From Pseudorasbora parva (lineage: Eukaryota > Chordata > Actinopteri > Cypriniformes > Gobionidae), in NCBI RefSeq assembly GCF_024679245.1, contig NC_090184.1, forward strand, positions 17,224,144 through 17,288,143: DNA of 64,000 bases, written 5' to 3'. Positions 1 to 11,457 of the stretch are shown here, piece after piece. The first letter of the stretch is position 1; the number at the start of each line of letters is the position of its first letter. The position numbers and the translations under genes were made by a program. Under the pieces are notes generated by a model that worked only from the letters and a program-made list of their open reading frames with translations, was not told the DNA's origin and searched no databases.

Positions 1-603
1 TCAAAGCACAATAAAATGAAAGAAACAAATAGAAACTAATATTATACACCGAAAAAGCAGTTAACTGGAATTCGTTGTTAATAATAACAGGTAATTTGAT
101 TAAAATAGGTATAAATGTGGTATTTTGTGGAGGCTGAAGCTTACAATATAAATAGTTATCTCTAGTGTTCAAGAATCCCGACTAAATCCAGCGGTGTCAT
201 CATTAATTGACATTAATTGACGCTTTGAGGTGACGTTAAAGGGAGCGAGGATATATCATTTCACTGGATTCAATTCCTGGATGGGGGTAACCTTGGAGAC
301 TTGCTTTAAAAGGTCTCTGTTTGTATTTTATACAAAAGATTGGTCAAGCCGCGTTCCAAAAATAGTCTACTGATACATGTTCAACAGCACTGGGACAATT
401 CATCTGTTTGTGTATTTCTCTGCATACAAGTTACATCGATATGCCAGTAGGTGGCAACACAGAGCTGTTTGATCTACTCAATCGGTCCAGGAAGGAAACG
501 TCAGCACTGCTCGGTTCAGCTGAGGCGTTGGAACTTTATTTGTGTAAGTTACTCAATATGAACTTCTTTTTACTGGATTTATTCTATTTTATTCCCAAAG
601 CAG
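1..603. other. Unannotated AT-rich flank
   Basis: I see no gene or element here. The short open frames have no recognisable motif. The last 8 bases (596-603, CAAAGCAG) are the left target duplication of the hAT element that follows. Confidence 0.5.
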
Positions 604-1443
604 TAGTGATGGCGAAGTGAAGCTTTCTGAACCAGTGAAGCTTTCAGCACAGTTGTATCAGAAAAAGGTTCATTACTCGAAGCTTTTCAAGTCAGAGCTC
701 AACGAGGACCTCTGCTGGTGAAAGTGAGGGAAAGCGCTGTGTCGCTAAATGTTTTGCAACCGACGCATTATCTAGAAGCAAAAAGTGAATTAATGGATTG
801 ATTAATAAATTAATCAATATATTATATATGACATTATATGACACAATCTGTTCCATTGCATACTCCTAGTAACTTAAACCAATAAAGATATGATTTTGTA
901 TTGTGAATGTGAACATTTTTCCTGTTTGTAAACAAACAAAAACTCACGAATAAAGGAAGTATGCTAAATAAATGCATGCACACAAGGAAAAACACACACA
1001 CTTTCACATGATTATAGAAGGATAAGCCTATACTTGTCTCTAATGTATGAAGTCATAGGCTAGTGCGGATTAAATAAATAAATAGATAAATATATGCGGC
1101 AGAACAAAAGCCAAATAAACGATCAACTTTATTGGGCGAAATCAAATGAAAGTGTTCCCACATTTCAGAACGCCCTCTCTTTGCAACAGGGTCCATAACA
1201 AACTCGCGCAATACAAAAAACCCGCTCAATGCATCGCAATACACCTCACAGGCACGCCCTGTGTCGCGCATTTTTAAACCTTTCTGAATCAGTCAAGTGG
1301 GTGTTTGTGAAACGAAGCTTCGGACGTCATTGGTCACGTGGTTTTGATAGAACGAATCAAGCATCGATACAAAGCTTCACAGAAAATAGTTTCATTTTTT
1401 TGACACATGCTTCGGAGCTTTGGTGTCACTGTTAACATCACTA
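604..1443. mobile_element. Non-autonomous hAT-like element
   Basis: The element starts TAGTGATGGCGAAG and ends ACATCACTA, so the termini are inverted (TAGTGATG). It is flanked by an exact 8-bp direct repeat CAAAGCAG at 596-603 and 1444-1451, the target-duplication length of hAT transposons. At 840 bp with no transposase it must have been mobilised in trans. Family assignment rests on the 8-bp duplication and terminal form. Confidence 0.8.
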
Positions 1444-1451
1444 CAAAGCAG

Positions 1452-1803
1452 TGCCTTAATTATAAATTAGAGTGTTGGTCTTGCTAGCTTAGTAGTAACA
1501 CCGCTTTGATTACATGTGCCTCGTGCCCGCACCACTCGCTGCACGTGTAATATTCGATATCATCAGTATTTATTCTGGGATTTGAATCAAAAATCATTTG
1601 ATAATATCAAACGAGGAGTTTATAGGACCCGTCGCATAAATGTAAAACAAAACAACTTATATTTTTTAATTTTACCCTTTTTTAGTTTTACCCTTTTTTA
1701 ATTTTAGTTTAACAGAATATGCCTACTGTTTGTAGAGAGTGGTAGCCTAAGTGTGCATAATTGTAGTTATTAAATGTACATTTATGTTGGATATATACGT
1801 AAA

Positions 1804-1811
<8 letters not shown>
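1452..1811. other. No feature seen
   Basis: AT-rich sequence between the hAT element and the (TA)n array. No repeat terminus, motif or credible coding potential was recognised. Confidence 0.4.

Positions 1812-1894
<83 letters not shown>
1812..1894. repeat. (TA)n microsatellite
   Basis: About 41 uninterrupted TA units. The open frames reading Tyr-Ile through it are artefacts of the dinucleotide. Confidence 0.97.
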
Positions 1895-1901
<7 letters not shown>

Positions 1902-1921
1902 GACGTTAAATAAAAGGCAAC

Positions 1922-3353
1922 TTAAAGGTAGGATAGGTAGGAATTGGTTAAAAAACGTTTTTTTCCGAATTTGTTTAAACTTTCTTTATATATCAAAATT
2001 AAAATGTAAGTACTCTGAAAAAGAAAGTATAAAAATTGAGTGTCTGTAGACCTCTCACGACTGTTTTAAAGACAGCTCATTATTTCCATTCACTCCACCT
2101 TCTCCCTTCTGGGCTCTTTCCAAAGCCACATCCCCAAAATACATGAACTCGCTACACCGACCGCGCTCAGTTGGAAGAGGCATTATTTACCTGGGACGAG
2201 CGGTGTGCATGTAGTGGCATCATGTCAGAATCACATGTAATAAAAAAAATCGAACTTTATCAGTATGAATAAACAAATAAGATGTCTTTTAGTACTCACT
2301 ATCAAGCTAGAATACCAATACTGGTAAAGTTTAAAATATATTTTTGTTTGATTTGGTAACGAGCTAGTTATATTTATAAGGCAAAGAAAACGGGTAGCAT
2401 CATGTTTTTTCCAATAACATCAGTTATACTGTGATGAAGATGAATTTCGTGTAAGATTCATAACATATACAGTGTTTTGCATGTAAGAGTTTCCATGATG
2501 AAAGCATTGTTGATTAGTAGTAGCTAAAGCTAACTTAGTTCTAAAAAAAAGTTACTGGATGCGGTGTACTAGCCTTTACACGTGCATTTTGTTATCTAAA
2601 GTTAAATTTTGCGAAATTCAACACAGCAGCGATCAACTTGAGCTAAGCATATTGAGTATTTATCATCTCTACTAATGGCTAAGTGTATAACATTGTAACT
2701 TTATGCTAAGTAATGTTATGTTAGCTATATTAGGCAGCTTCATGTGCTCTTGATACATGCTTCATGAAAGCATAAACCAAAAAATGTTTTAATCAAAATG
2801 AAAGATGACCTGTCCAGCAGAAATACAGCCAGGAATGAGTCGTTTTTCAGGTCCCTCAGTTCTCAACCATCGTTGAAAACCCACGCAGATATTTACTTGC
2901 GTTTGTTTTCTTTGTTTATACAAAGACTTTCTGTGCATTGCCTTTTCTCGTACTGTCTTCCTTTTTTTTTTTTGCATTGTTTGCCTTCGCTGACTGTTAA
3001 ACCCTGCACTGTGAATTTTGAATGCTCTTTCTCAACCATTATTTTGCCTAGGTTTCTTGCCTCTTGAACTGCTCAAATCAAACGAGCGCGCGCATGTGGG
3101 CAGATCCTGTAGAGAAAGCAGTGGTCGCCATGGTAGCGAGAGAGAGTGACAGTCGCCCAAGCCAATCATTTATTTCGTCCTGAACGAAAATAATGAGCGG
3201 TGTTTATTGCAGATTAAAAAGTCTAGAGTCACTCGATTTTTATACTCTCCTTTTCAGAGTGCTTACATTTTAATAATGTTTTGACATATAAAGAAAGTTT
3301 AAACAAATTTGGAGAAAAGTGTTTTAGATCAGTCCTACCTGTCTCACCTTTAA
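1922..3353. mobile_element. TTAA-flanked non-autonomous DNA element with long inverted ends
   Basis: TTAA occurs at both ends (1922-1925 and 3350-3353). The outer ~130 bases of each side are inverted copies: AAAGGTAGGATAGGTAGGA at the left matches the complement of the right end, and both arms share TTTGTTTAAACTTTCTTTAT. TTAA target duplication is typical of piggyBac-like and Kolobok-like elements. No transposase is present. A second element with the same outermost bases lies at 41033-42060. Confidence 0.72.
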
Positions 3354-3855
3354 GTGTACTTTAAAGTGAGTACACTTTCATGATTATTCCTTAACACACT
3401 TAAGTTTTAAAACGAGCACTTTTTAATATGTAAAATTAAAAGCTTTACCTTAAAATGCATTTTAAAATAAACTTATGTTTTAAATATTGACATTTAAGTT
3501 AGGCTACCATAAATGCTTGTCAGTACATGAAGCAATATTTTTAAAGACAATAGAAGTAATTATGAGATGTAGACTTAAAAAGCACCAGTTGCATTTAATA
3601 TGAATTTAAACTGCAATGCATTTTCATTTAAGTAAGGGATAGTGTACATCCAGCCGGTTGTTATCACAGAATAAACCCTGACAGAGTGATCAGGACCCCG
3701 ACGGGAAACTTATTGCATGACTACTTGTCTCAAGTAAATTAGACACAAAATATTGTCTTAAGTTTAAATATTTTATTAGCTCTTCCGCGAAGAAAAAACA
3801 TTCCAAACCTTTATCTGCTGAAGATTTGCTTTTACCATATGTTGAAATGAATGCT
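3354..3855. other. No feature seen
   Basis: AT-rich spacer. The phrase GGTTGTTATCACAGAATAA near 3656 resembles a phrase near 6403, suggesting scraps of one dispersed repeat, but boundaries are not visible. Confidence 0.35.
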
Positions 3856-4650
3856 GAAAGGGTTAGTTCACCTAAAAATACTAGTTCAACTAAGCCCATG
3901 ATTTACTCACCCTCAAGTCATTATAGGTGAAATATGACATTCTTCTTTCAGACGAATTACAATCGGAATATATTAAAAAAGTCCTGGCTAACTTTAATCA
4001 AAGCAGTAGTTGTAGCTGTTCATAAAATGAAGAAATCCATAAAAAAAGCAGCTGTCCGTTAAATAACTTGCTCCATTGGGTTAAAGGGTTACTACAGCGA
4101 TTAGCATATGGCTTTGTATCAGTAGAAACCCTGAAGTATATTCAAATGATTGAATTGTTAAGCTTCCAAAGGCATGAATTGAAAACATGCCAGACTAAAC
4201 GCGTGTTGTGAATGTAAGCCGCGGTCTCGATTACCTCAGCTCTGATCACGAGAGCTCATTCATGATGGCAAATGTAATCTGACTCCTGCAGCGTTGCTCG
4301 GCGACTCACTCATTATATTGAACAGACACGTTCAGTATTTAATTGTAGTGTCTGTTCTCTAACTCAGTCACAGTAATCCAGTAGCGGTGGCTTTGGGAAT
4401 GGCCTCAAAGGGCAGCGAAGCATTCTGGGAATTGTTGTCTTTCATCCCCAAAAATAAATTTTCTGTCTTTTCTCAGTCTAGAAAGCACCAAATTTAAAAA
4501 TAATTTCACATTTCTACTACATTAATGACCCAGTTTAAACACAGATTCATCTTCCCAACGCTGAAGTACTCCTTTAATAGAGGCCTTCTTATTGTATTCG
4601 ATCTGTGTGTAAGAAAAATATCCATATTTAAAACTTTATAAAGTAAACCC
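3856..4650. mobile_element. GGTTAGTTCACC-type MITE, split by a TTAA element
   Basis: It begins AAAGGGTTAGTTCACC and continues with the internal sequence seen in the copies at 25899 and 42888 (CATGATTTACTCACCCTCAAG, then ATGACATTCTTCTTTCAGAC). The body stops at 4080 and resumes at 4578 with AGAGGCCTTCTT and GTGTAAGAAAAATATCCATA, as expected if the 4081-4577 element inserted at a TTAA in this MITE. The far end is lost. Confidence 0.6.
4081..4577. mobile_element. TTAA-flanked MITE nested in an older MITE
   Basis: TTAA lies at 4081-4084 and 4574-4577. The termini are inverted: AAAGGGTTACTACAGCG at the left against the complement of CGCTGAAGTACTCCTTT at the right. Host sequence on both sides belongs to one older MITE, so the order of insertion is clear. 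No open frame of note. Confidence 0.65.
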
Positions 4651-4908
4651 TTAAAGTCTTCCATTGTAACCCATGGCGGTTAAGTGTTTGACAGCCATAA
4701 GATGGCGCGGGAGAGTCAATGACAGCGTTAAAGGTTTAGTTCACCCAAAAATGAAATTGTTCATTAATGACTCACCCTAATGTCGTTCCTCACCCGTAAG
4801 ACCTCCGTTCATCTTCAGAACACAGTTTAAGATATTTTAGATTTAGTCTGAGGGCTTTCTGTCCTTTGAATGTAAGTGTATGCCCACTTGATGTCCACGT
4901 ACAGAAGG

Positions 4909-5280
4909 TAGGGCTGGGCAATATGGCCCAAAAAAATAATCACAATATAATTTCCCATATCAGTCAATATCGATAAATATCACGATAAATGTAAAATCTT
5001 TATTTCTTTAAAGTTTAAAGGCATATTTTTGCACCTGAGTGAAATATGTAGAAAAAAGACAGTTAACTGTGGTTTTAAACTATCAGCATTTTTGTACTCT
5101 ACACTGTATAATATCATTACTTAATCGTGTTAGTAAAACACTAAAAACGGGAACGCAAACGGGAAAAAAAATGGTCCACTGTGCATCACACACTCACTCA
5201 CTCACTCACTCACTCACTCACTCACTCACTCACTCACTCACTCACTCACTCACTCACTCACTCACTCACTCACTCACTCA

Positions 5281-5347
<67 letters not shown>

Positions 5348-6118
5348 ACACCTCACCAACAGTGGGCTGGTCGCGAGAGGAGGGAGAGAGCAAAGTTCAG
5401 TATTTGTGGATCTCCAGTAAGGGCTGTTTAGTCTATTTTATTCATTTTTAACATCGTATGACATTATTTCTCTTTTGATACAGGCGATGCGGAGTCATTA
5501 GTATATCACCAAAGACAAACAATTATGATAGCGATCATGTACAAATCCGATGTTTTAGTGATTATAGTTTGGAACAGTTAGCGTTAGCTTGTTGTAAGTC
5601 ACCCACTGCAACTAATAAGGTGATAAGCCTGTGTGTGAATGTAGTTAATATAGATTTACCGCTGTGTTGAGCTCAGTGTTATATGTAAGAACTTCGAAGA
5701 AACAGGATAATTTAATAATTAAATTCTGTGTGGTGAACATGATCCTATGATAAGCAGTCCACGCACGTCGCTCTGTTTTATGTCAGATGGGATGGCCAAA
5801 ATTAATCCAAACCTCTGAAGTTGAGCGAACTAACTTGTCAAAGATATCTGTGTCCTCCGAGCTGGTCGTGGGCTCTGAGTTTTCTTCACTATTGCTCATT
5901 TTTATCGCTCCACTTCACTCAGATCCTCCAAGCCTGTCAGTCACTCCCTGTAAACAACAGTGCGTGCAGCACCCAGAAGCCCGGTCAGCAATACTCATGT
6001 GCAGCATTACGTATAATGCGTGAGCATTATATTGAGAATTTATCGAATTGTTGTTATCGTTTTATCGAGGAAAATCATATCGTGATAATTATCGTTATCG
6101 TTTTATCGCCCAGCCCTA
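4909..6118. mobile_element. hAT-like element (TAGGGCTGGGC termini)
   Basis: The termini are TAGGGCTGGGC and its complement GCCCAGCCCTA. The flanking 8-mers ACAGAAGG (4901-4908) and CCAGAAGG (6119-6126) differ at one base, consistent with a hAT duplication. The interior is nearly identical in layout to 14771-15862. It carries a 160-bp microsatellite expansion that the other copy lacks. No transposase. Confidence 0.8.
5189..5352. repeat. Compound (CACT)n(CA)n microsatellite
   Basis: About 23 CACT units are followed by about 33 CA units, inside the hAT element. The equivalent point in the sister copy (near 15203) has only a short CTCACACACACAC run, so the array grew after the copies separated. 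The Thr/His/Ser-rich frames through it are not genes. Confidence 0.95.
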
Positions 6119-6330
6119 CCAGAAGGTAATGAAAACATCATCAAAGTAGTCCATATGTGACATCAGTTGGTTAGTTAGAATGTTTTGAAGCGTCGACAAT
6201 ACATTTTGGTCCAAAAATAACAAAAATACGACTTTATTCAGCATTGTCTTCCGCGTTTGTATTCAAACCTCAAATAAAGATTCAAATGGTCGTGAATCAG
6301 CGGATTGATTCGTGATTCGTATCTTACCCT

Positions 6331-7935
6331 TTAAGCATAAGTAGTACCGGTCCAGATACCGCGTAGTACCCGGATGAGAGGTGTGTTATTCAACTTTAGC
6401 GGTTGTTATCAGGGAATAACATACCGCTGGAATGTGCATTGTCCAATCAGAATAAAGTATTTCACAGAGCCGTGTAATAATGGCAAATAATGCACTATTA
6501 CAGTAAGTGTCAGAAGAAAAAATCACATTCAGTTTGCACGAGTGAATTCTCATATATTATTTCTCTAATAAGTATGCTTTTTCACAAGCATGATCACACC
6601 TTTTAACTGAGATCATCAATAATACATATACATTAAAAAGTGTTAATATCTTTACATTCGACATTTTGTTTCAGTTTGAATGATAAAACAAGTATATTTA
6701 TTTCAAAATACTTGAGCTACTATAGGAACTGTGTGGATCTGATGAGATCTGACTTTGCGGGGGTGTTGGTTAAATCGCCTCCGGTAGAAATTAGAAATCA
6801 CGTTTGCGGGGGCACTGCGGTGTGATTAAAAAGGATACTTTCACGATTAAAGGGGTAGGGGCTCAAGCCAACCTGTGCAAGCCACTGTTCTGTCATCATT
6901 TACTCAGCCTCATGTCATTTTAAACTCGTGTTACTTTTTCTTTCTTTCTGCAAAACACAAAAATTGACATTTTGAAGAATGATGGTAACCTAAAACAGGG
7001 CTTGAAACTTTTAAGAATTGTAATATATTTTTATATCAGAATCCAGCGCATCCCATCAGTGGATTAAAATGATTTATGCTGCCAGATGGTGTAGTTGCAG
7101 CATCAACCAGCAGGGACAAACTTCACCATGCTAACCAAGCAGACCTTGACCCTTTACATGTGACTGATGATCCTGAGTTCAGCCTGCACCTAGTGAGAGG
7201 CAGACAGATGTACATGTCATGCCTGAGAAGGAAAAAAAGCCAACTGAGAACAGGATGCTACGTTACAAGTCATGCTGGAAAAAAAAAAGCTCCCCCCTGC
7301 TGATGATGCTAGAAAATGAGCAGACGTGATTATAAAAGATGTGTTAATTACAGCCAGGGATCCATCAGTCATTCTCCCTCTCTGTGCCGTAGATTATTCC
7401 TCCCCTAGTCGGCTCAGCTTGAAGTGCCCTTCACAGATCACAGACTGCACCTCCATTCACCATACCCCTGTGCAACACGCTCCCGATATATCCATCTCGC
7501 TGCTGCATTCAAATTTAATGGCAGGGAGACTGAACAAAAATAGAAAAAATGTAATTTGTCAGGATACTAGAAAACAAAACTGTCTATGTGTGTGTCAGGG
7601 AAAGACAGAAGATGCGATCATGTCAGACGGAAACAGGAAAAGAGAGCGGCCTCGGGCAATGAAAGCGGATGTGATTGATATGATACTCCTGATAAAAGAG
7701 AATGGGAACAGAGGAGGAGAAACGGAGATTAGAAACGTTGTACACTTTGACTTTATTCAATGCGGTTGTTTTGATTAGGTTTAGACCTGGAAATCAATAA
7801 TCCCACATTCACACAGCAACTGTAATTGTGTAGACACGATTCTACTGGTGCGTATTCGATAAATCTGGAAAAACAAACGCAGAATAACTAATGAATCATT
7901 ACGAGAGAGCTCTGTGCAAGACCGGAGAGTTGTTG
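6331..7935. other. Intergenic sequence with small repeat scraps
   Basis: A fragment at 6400-6480 resembles a dispersed repeat. 6885-7005 (TCTGTCATCATTTACTCAGC onward) is a decayed arm of a second MITE family whose other scrap is at 11123. The part from about 7040 to 7790 shows no repeat hallmark. It has several open frames but no domain I recognise, and I do not call a gene. Confidence 0.4.
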
Positions 7936-8564
7936 AAGGGTTAGTTCACCCAAAAATGAAATTGATGTCATTAATGACTCACCCCAATGTCGTTCCTCAC
8001 CCGTAAGACCTCTGTTCATCTTCAGAACACAGTTTAAGATATTTTATATTTAGTCCGAGATCTTTTCTTTTCCTTCAGTGAAAGTGTATGCACACTATAC
8101 TGTCCATGTCCAGAAAGGGAATAAAAACATCATCAAAGTAGTCCATATGTGACATCAGTTAGTTCATTAGAATCTCTTGAAGCATCGAAAATACATTTTG
8201 GTCAAAAAATAACAAAAACTATGACTTTATTCAGCATTGTCTTCTCTTCCGGGTTTGTTTTCAATCCTCAAATAAAGATTCAATCGGTCATGAATCAGGG
8301 TTTTGATTCAGATTGCCAATGACATGAATCAGGAACAATACGCTTATTCATAACCGTTCAAATCTTTATGAAAACAAACATGGAAGAGAAGACAATGCGG
8401 AATAAAGTCATAGTTTTTGTTATTTTTGGACCTAAATGTATTTTCCATTGCTTCAAGGGATTCTAGTGAACTAACTGATGTCACATATGGACTACTTTGA
8501 TGATGTTTTTATTCCCTTTCTGGACATTGGTATGGCATACGTTGGTATCCCCAATCCTGTAGAC

Positions 8565-10683
8565 CAGGGGCCCGTTCTTCATACCTCGCTTAATACATCC
8601 GAGATGATTTGACAGATCCCAGATCTTTTAATCCTGATAACTGATCTCTGGCTAATTTGGTTCTTCGAACGAATTTGCGGATTGGATTGATATATCTGGA
8701 TTTAATTATCTGAGATCACTGCTCGTGCCTGTGTTCCCTGAAAAGGGGAAGATGCATTGATACTCGAAAACACGATCAGCAATGCAGCGATTGGCTGGCG
8801 TCAAGACAACATAATGACATCATATAATTAAAAAAGCCACCTGGCAAAAACTTGTCAAAAAAAGAAAAGAAAAAAAGAACCGTTATAAGGAAACAGACAA
8901 ACGAACTAACCAACATAAAAGTTAGATAAATGAAATTTGCACTGTTTTGATGAACATGATTCCCAATTATTTATATTCATGATTTTATAGTATTTATTGT
9001 ACACACTTTACATTTTTATTTTAATGTTGTAATTTCATTTTTAATTCAATTTGAAGCAGATTTGTTATGTGAGAATATTAATTAAAGTTTCTTAACAGTC
9101 AAGATCAAATTATCTGCATCTCTTGCTGCATTAAGCCATTCCATAATATCCGTCATCACTCACATTAATGCACGACAAAGATTAACTGCACATTTGGAAT
9201 AATAGATGCATTCAATATAAAAATAGATCTCTCTTCTATAATAATTGTTATGAAAACAACATTGTGTTAGTTAAACAACTTTTAAATTCAAACTGTATTT
9301 TATTATCGTATAGTGAGTTTTTGGATAAATTTGGGTTTCCAGTTTCACCAAAAGAGTGTGCTGTTGGATTTGGTGCCATATCTCAACAAGTTATACAATT
9401 TGTAAGAGCGTGTGAAGTGATTCTTCTGAGGCAGTATATGTTCAAGACAGCATGTTTTTAGGAGACATTGACATTCTGAAACACAGTTGTACTAATAAAC
9501 ATATTAGGGATATTATAACAGGTGAAACAGCTACTCATAAAAGATTATTGTGGAACAGTGTGTTGAGGAATATAAACTGGAATAAAGCTGGGTGTATTTG
9601 TGAAGCATACTGCTTAAATTATAAAGTAAAAGAAGTTACATTTAAAATTTGACATTGTATATATCCAGTTAAAAACTATTAGAAAGGTTTAATTTAGATA
9701 TTGATTATTCATGTGATTTTTGTTTAATAGAAAAATAATCTATTATTCATCTATTTTGTGATTGTATATACACAAAGTTTTTTTTTTTTTTTCGTGGACA
9801 TTGAAAATTTCATTAGAAGGAAAACAAATGTTATATTTAAATTAAATAATCGTTATATATGTATATATTATTCCAATAAAAGTGATAATAATAATAATTT
9901 CACCTCTATTGTACAACTTATTTTGGGAAAATTTCATATACACAAGAAGAAATGGTCAGGATCCGAGCTACATTTTATTCATTATCTTTAGGAGACTAAG
10001 GACTATTGCACCAGTTTAAAGAATATTATGAATAAAAGGGCAAGTAAGACTTGTAATATTCTTAAAAATATATATATTTTTTAAATTAATTTATCAAGGT
10101 TTGTATACTCTGGCATTTTTTGTTTCATTGTTCTTTTTTATTTTATTTATTTTTATTTTATTTTGTTGTATATGTGTATTAATATATTTTCTTTGCTGTA
10201 TTTTACATGTTTTTTTCTGGCAATAAAAAAACCCCCCAAAAACAAAGATTAACTGCACAATGTGAGTAAACCTCCAATACATCTACAAGAGTAATCATTC
10301 CATCACAATTCACAAATAAATCTCTCAATCAAGTGACTGTGACAGTATTATACACAAATTTTACACAACATTAAAATATAATTTTCAAATAAACTTTTAT
10401 ATTTATTATTATTTTAAATTATTATTATTGCCTCTGGTTCAGTAATGAACTCGTGTAATAAAGTAGCAGTGGCTGGAACAGATTCTAAGTATCACCTCAA
10501 GATGCAATCTAATCCTGTTTACATGAAATAAGCTCCCGAGCAGGTTTAAGCTAACGGACCTGTTGCTATGACAGCAAGTCCAGGATGAGCTTCGAAGAAC
10601 CAAACAATCCGAGATCAAGCCAAATCATCAACAACAAAAAATCCAGCTAACTGAGTTAGCGACGTACGAAGAACGGGCCCCTG
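8565..10683. mobile_element. Non-autonomous DNA transposon with CAGGGGCCCGTTCTTC ends
   Basis: The left end CAGGGGCCCGTTCTTC at 8565 is exactly inverted at 10668-10683, and the match continues imperfectly for about 10 more bases. Without the LINE inside it the element would be about 1.05 kb. I could not find a target duplication, so the superfamily is open (hAT or Harbinger are the candidates). Confidence 0.65.
9193..10241 (+). mobile_element. 5'-truncated LINE (L1/Tx1-like ORF2 3' end)
   Basis: An exact 18-bp direct repeat (ACAAAGATTAACTGCACA at 9175-9192 and 10242-10259) brackets this block, the signature of target-primed retrotransposition. Inside are broken ORF2 C-terminal frames: 9264-9461, 9452-9652 (containing NINWNKAG and KVKEVTFKI) and a Cys/His cluster near 9712-9765 (CDFC, then H, then CDC), followed by a T/A-rich 3' end and an A-rich tail near 10224-10241. 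Stops and shifts make it non-coding now. It lies inside the 8565-10683 element. Confidence 0.72.
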
Positions 10684-10940
10684 ATTGCCTCGTGATTTTA
10701 TAAGGTCTTATTAGGCTAATTGAATGTTGTTGGTTTATGGGTGGGGTTTAACTTATAAGTTAGTATATTCTCATTCATTGTGTTGCTTGGCCCTGTTGAA
10801 GACCATTGTCAATCGAAACATGTTGGCTCTTGTATTTTAAAATTACTTAAGCCATACCTAATAAAGGCTTTTTAATTATTTCCTTATACTTCGTTTACAT
10901 CTGACTGAGTGCCTTTAGATCTGCCTTCTTTTTTTTGGTC
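10684..10940. other. Remainder of the composite insertion
   Basis: This block and 8528-8564 lie between the CAGGGGCC element and the foldback arm. GGTATGGC at 8529-8536 is inverted as GCCATACC near 10850, hinting at another element's ends. The text around 10780-10870 (ATCGAAACATGTTGG, AATAAAGGC) looks like a retroelement or transcript tail, but I cannot classify it. Confidence 0.35.
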
Positions 10941-11122
10941 ATAAAATATCTTAAACTGTGTTCGGAAGATGAACGGAGGTCTAATGGGTGTGTAACGACA
11001 TTGAGGGTGAGTCATTAATGACATCAATTTCATTTCTGGGTGAACTAACCCTCTAAAAACAGGTTCCGGTGAGGTAACGTTTGCTGTCTTATTCAGGACT
11101 CCGAGCAACTTTGCAGTTGTGG

Positions 11123-11390
11123 GCTAATAGTTGACCCAAAAATGAAACTTCTTGGGTGAGCTTCCCTTTTATGGTCGTTCAAAAACCAGTAGAACCTTTC
11201 ATCCGCGGAACACAAAAGCAGATGTTTGGCTGGATGTTCATGCTGCTCTATACGTTGAAAGTGATTGAGGGCAGACGCTGCCAGGCTCTAAAAAAAAATC
11301 ACCCAAAAAACCTGCAGTAGAGCAGACCATAGGGTGTGTGTGCTATATTCTAAGTCTTCTGAAGCTGGAGCTCTCCTCCGTCGTGTTTAC
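11123..11390. mobile_element. Decayed MITE arm
   Basis: GACCCAAAAATGAAAC, TCATCCGCGGAACACAAAAG and GTTCATGCTGCTCTATACG follow the order seen in a common fish TTCACCCAAAAATGAAAA-type palindromic MITE. Only one arm is present, with no target duplication. Confidence 0.45.
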
Positions 11391-11457
11391 CTACATTCAA
11401 ATATGCGCAAAATTGGCATAGAAATGTGTGTACGGATTTATACCGAATAAACTAGGC

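Larger units (their letters stand above)
4729..6330. mobile_element. Palindromic foldback-family element, left half only, interrupted by a hAT
   Basis: AAAGGTTTAGTTCACCC starts the copy at 4729. The sequence then follows the left arm of the relatives at 7936 and 13411 (CAGAACACAGTTTAAGATAT; CATATGTGACATCAGTTGGT). It is interrupted at 4909-6118 and resumes to about 6325. The mirror-image right arm is missing, so this is a half element. Confidence 0.65.
7936..11055. mobile_element. Palindromic foldback element interrupted by a 2.4-kb composite insertion
   Basis: The left arm (from AAGGGTTAGTTCACCC at 7936) and right arm are long inverted copies with a centre near 8310. The right arm follows the left exactly in reverse to CTTTCTGGACAT at 8527, then breaks, and resumes at about 10941 (TAAAATATCTTAAACTGTG) to its terminal GGGTGAACTAACCCT. 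About 50 bases of the arm are missing at the junction, so the insertion came with a deletion. Relatives are at 4729 and 13411. Confidence 0.75.

Noticed and set aside
1774..2049. Tyr-Ile repeat frames here and at 12886-13240, 40382-40669, 48639-49052 and 52279-52494
   Set aside because: These are translations of (TA)n arrays.
5181..5352. Regularly spaced repeats as a possible CRISPR array
   Set aside because: It is a tetranucleotide/dinucleotide run without unique spacers, in a eukaryotic genome.
5039..5431. 130-residue His/Thr/Ser-repeat frame
   Set aside because: It reads through the (CACT)n(CA)n microsatellite in a hAT element and is absent from the sister copy.
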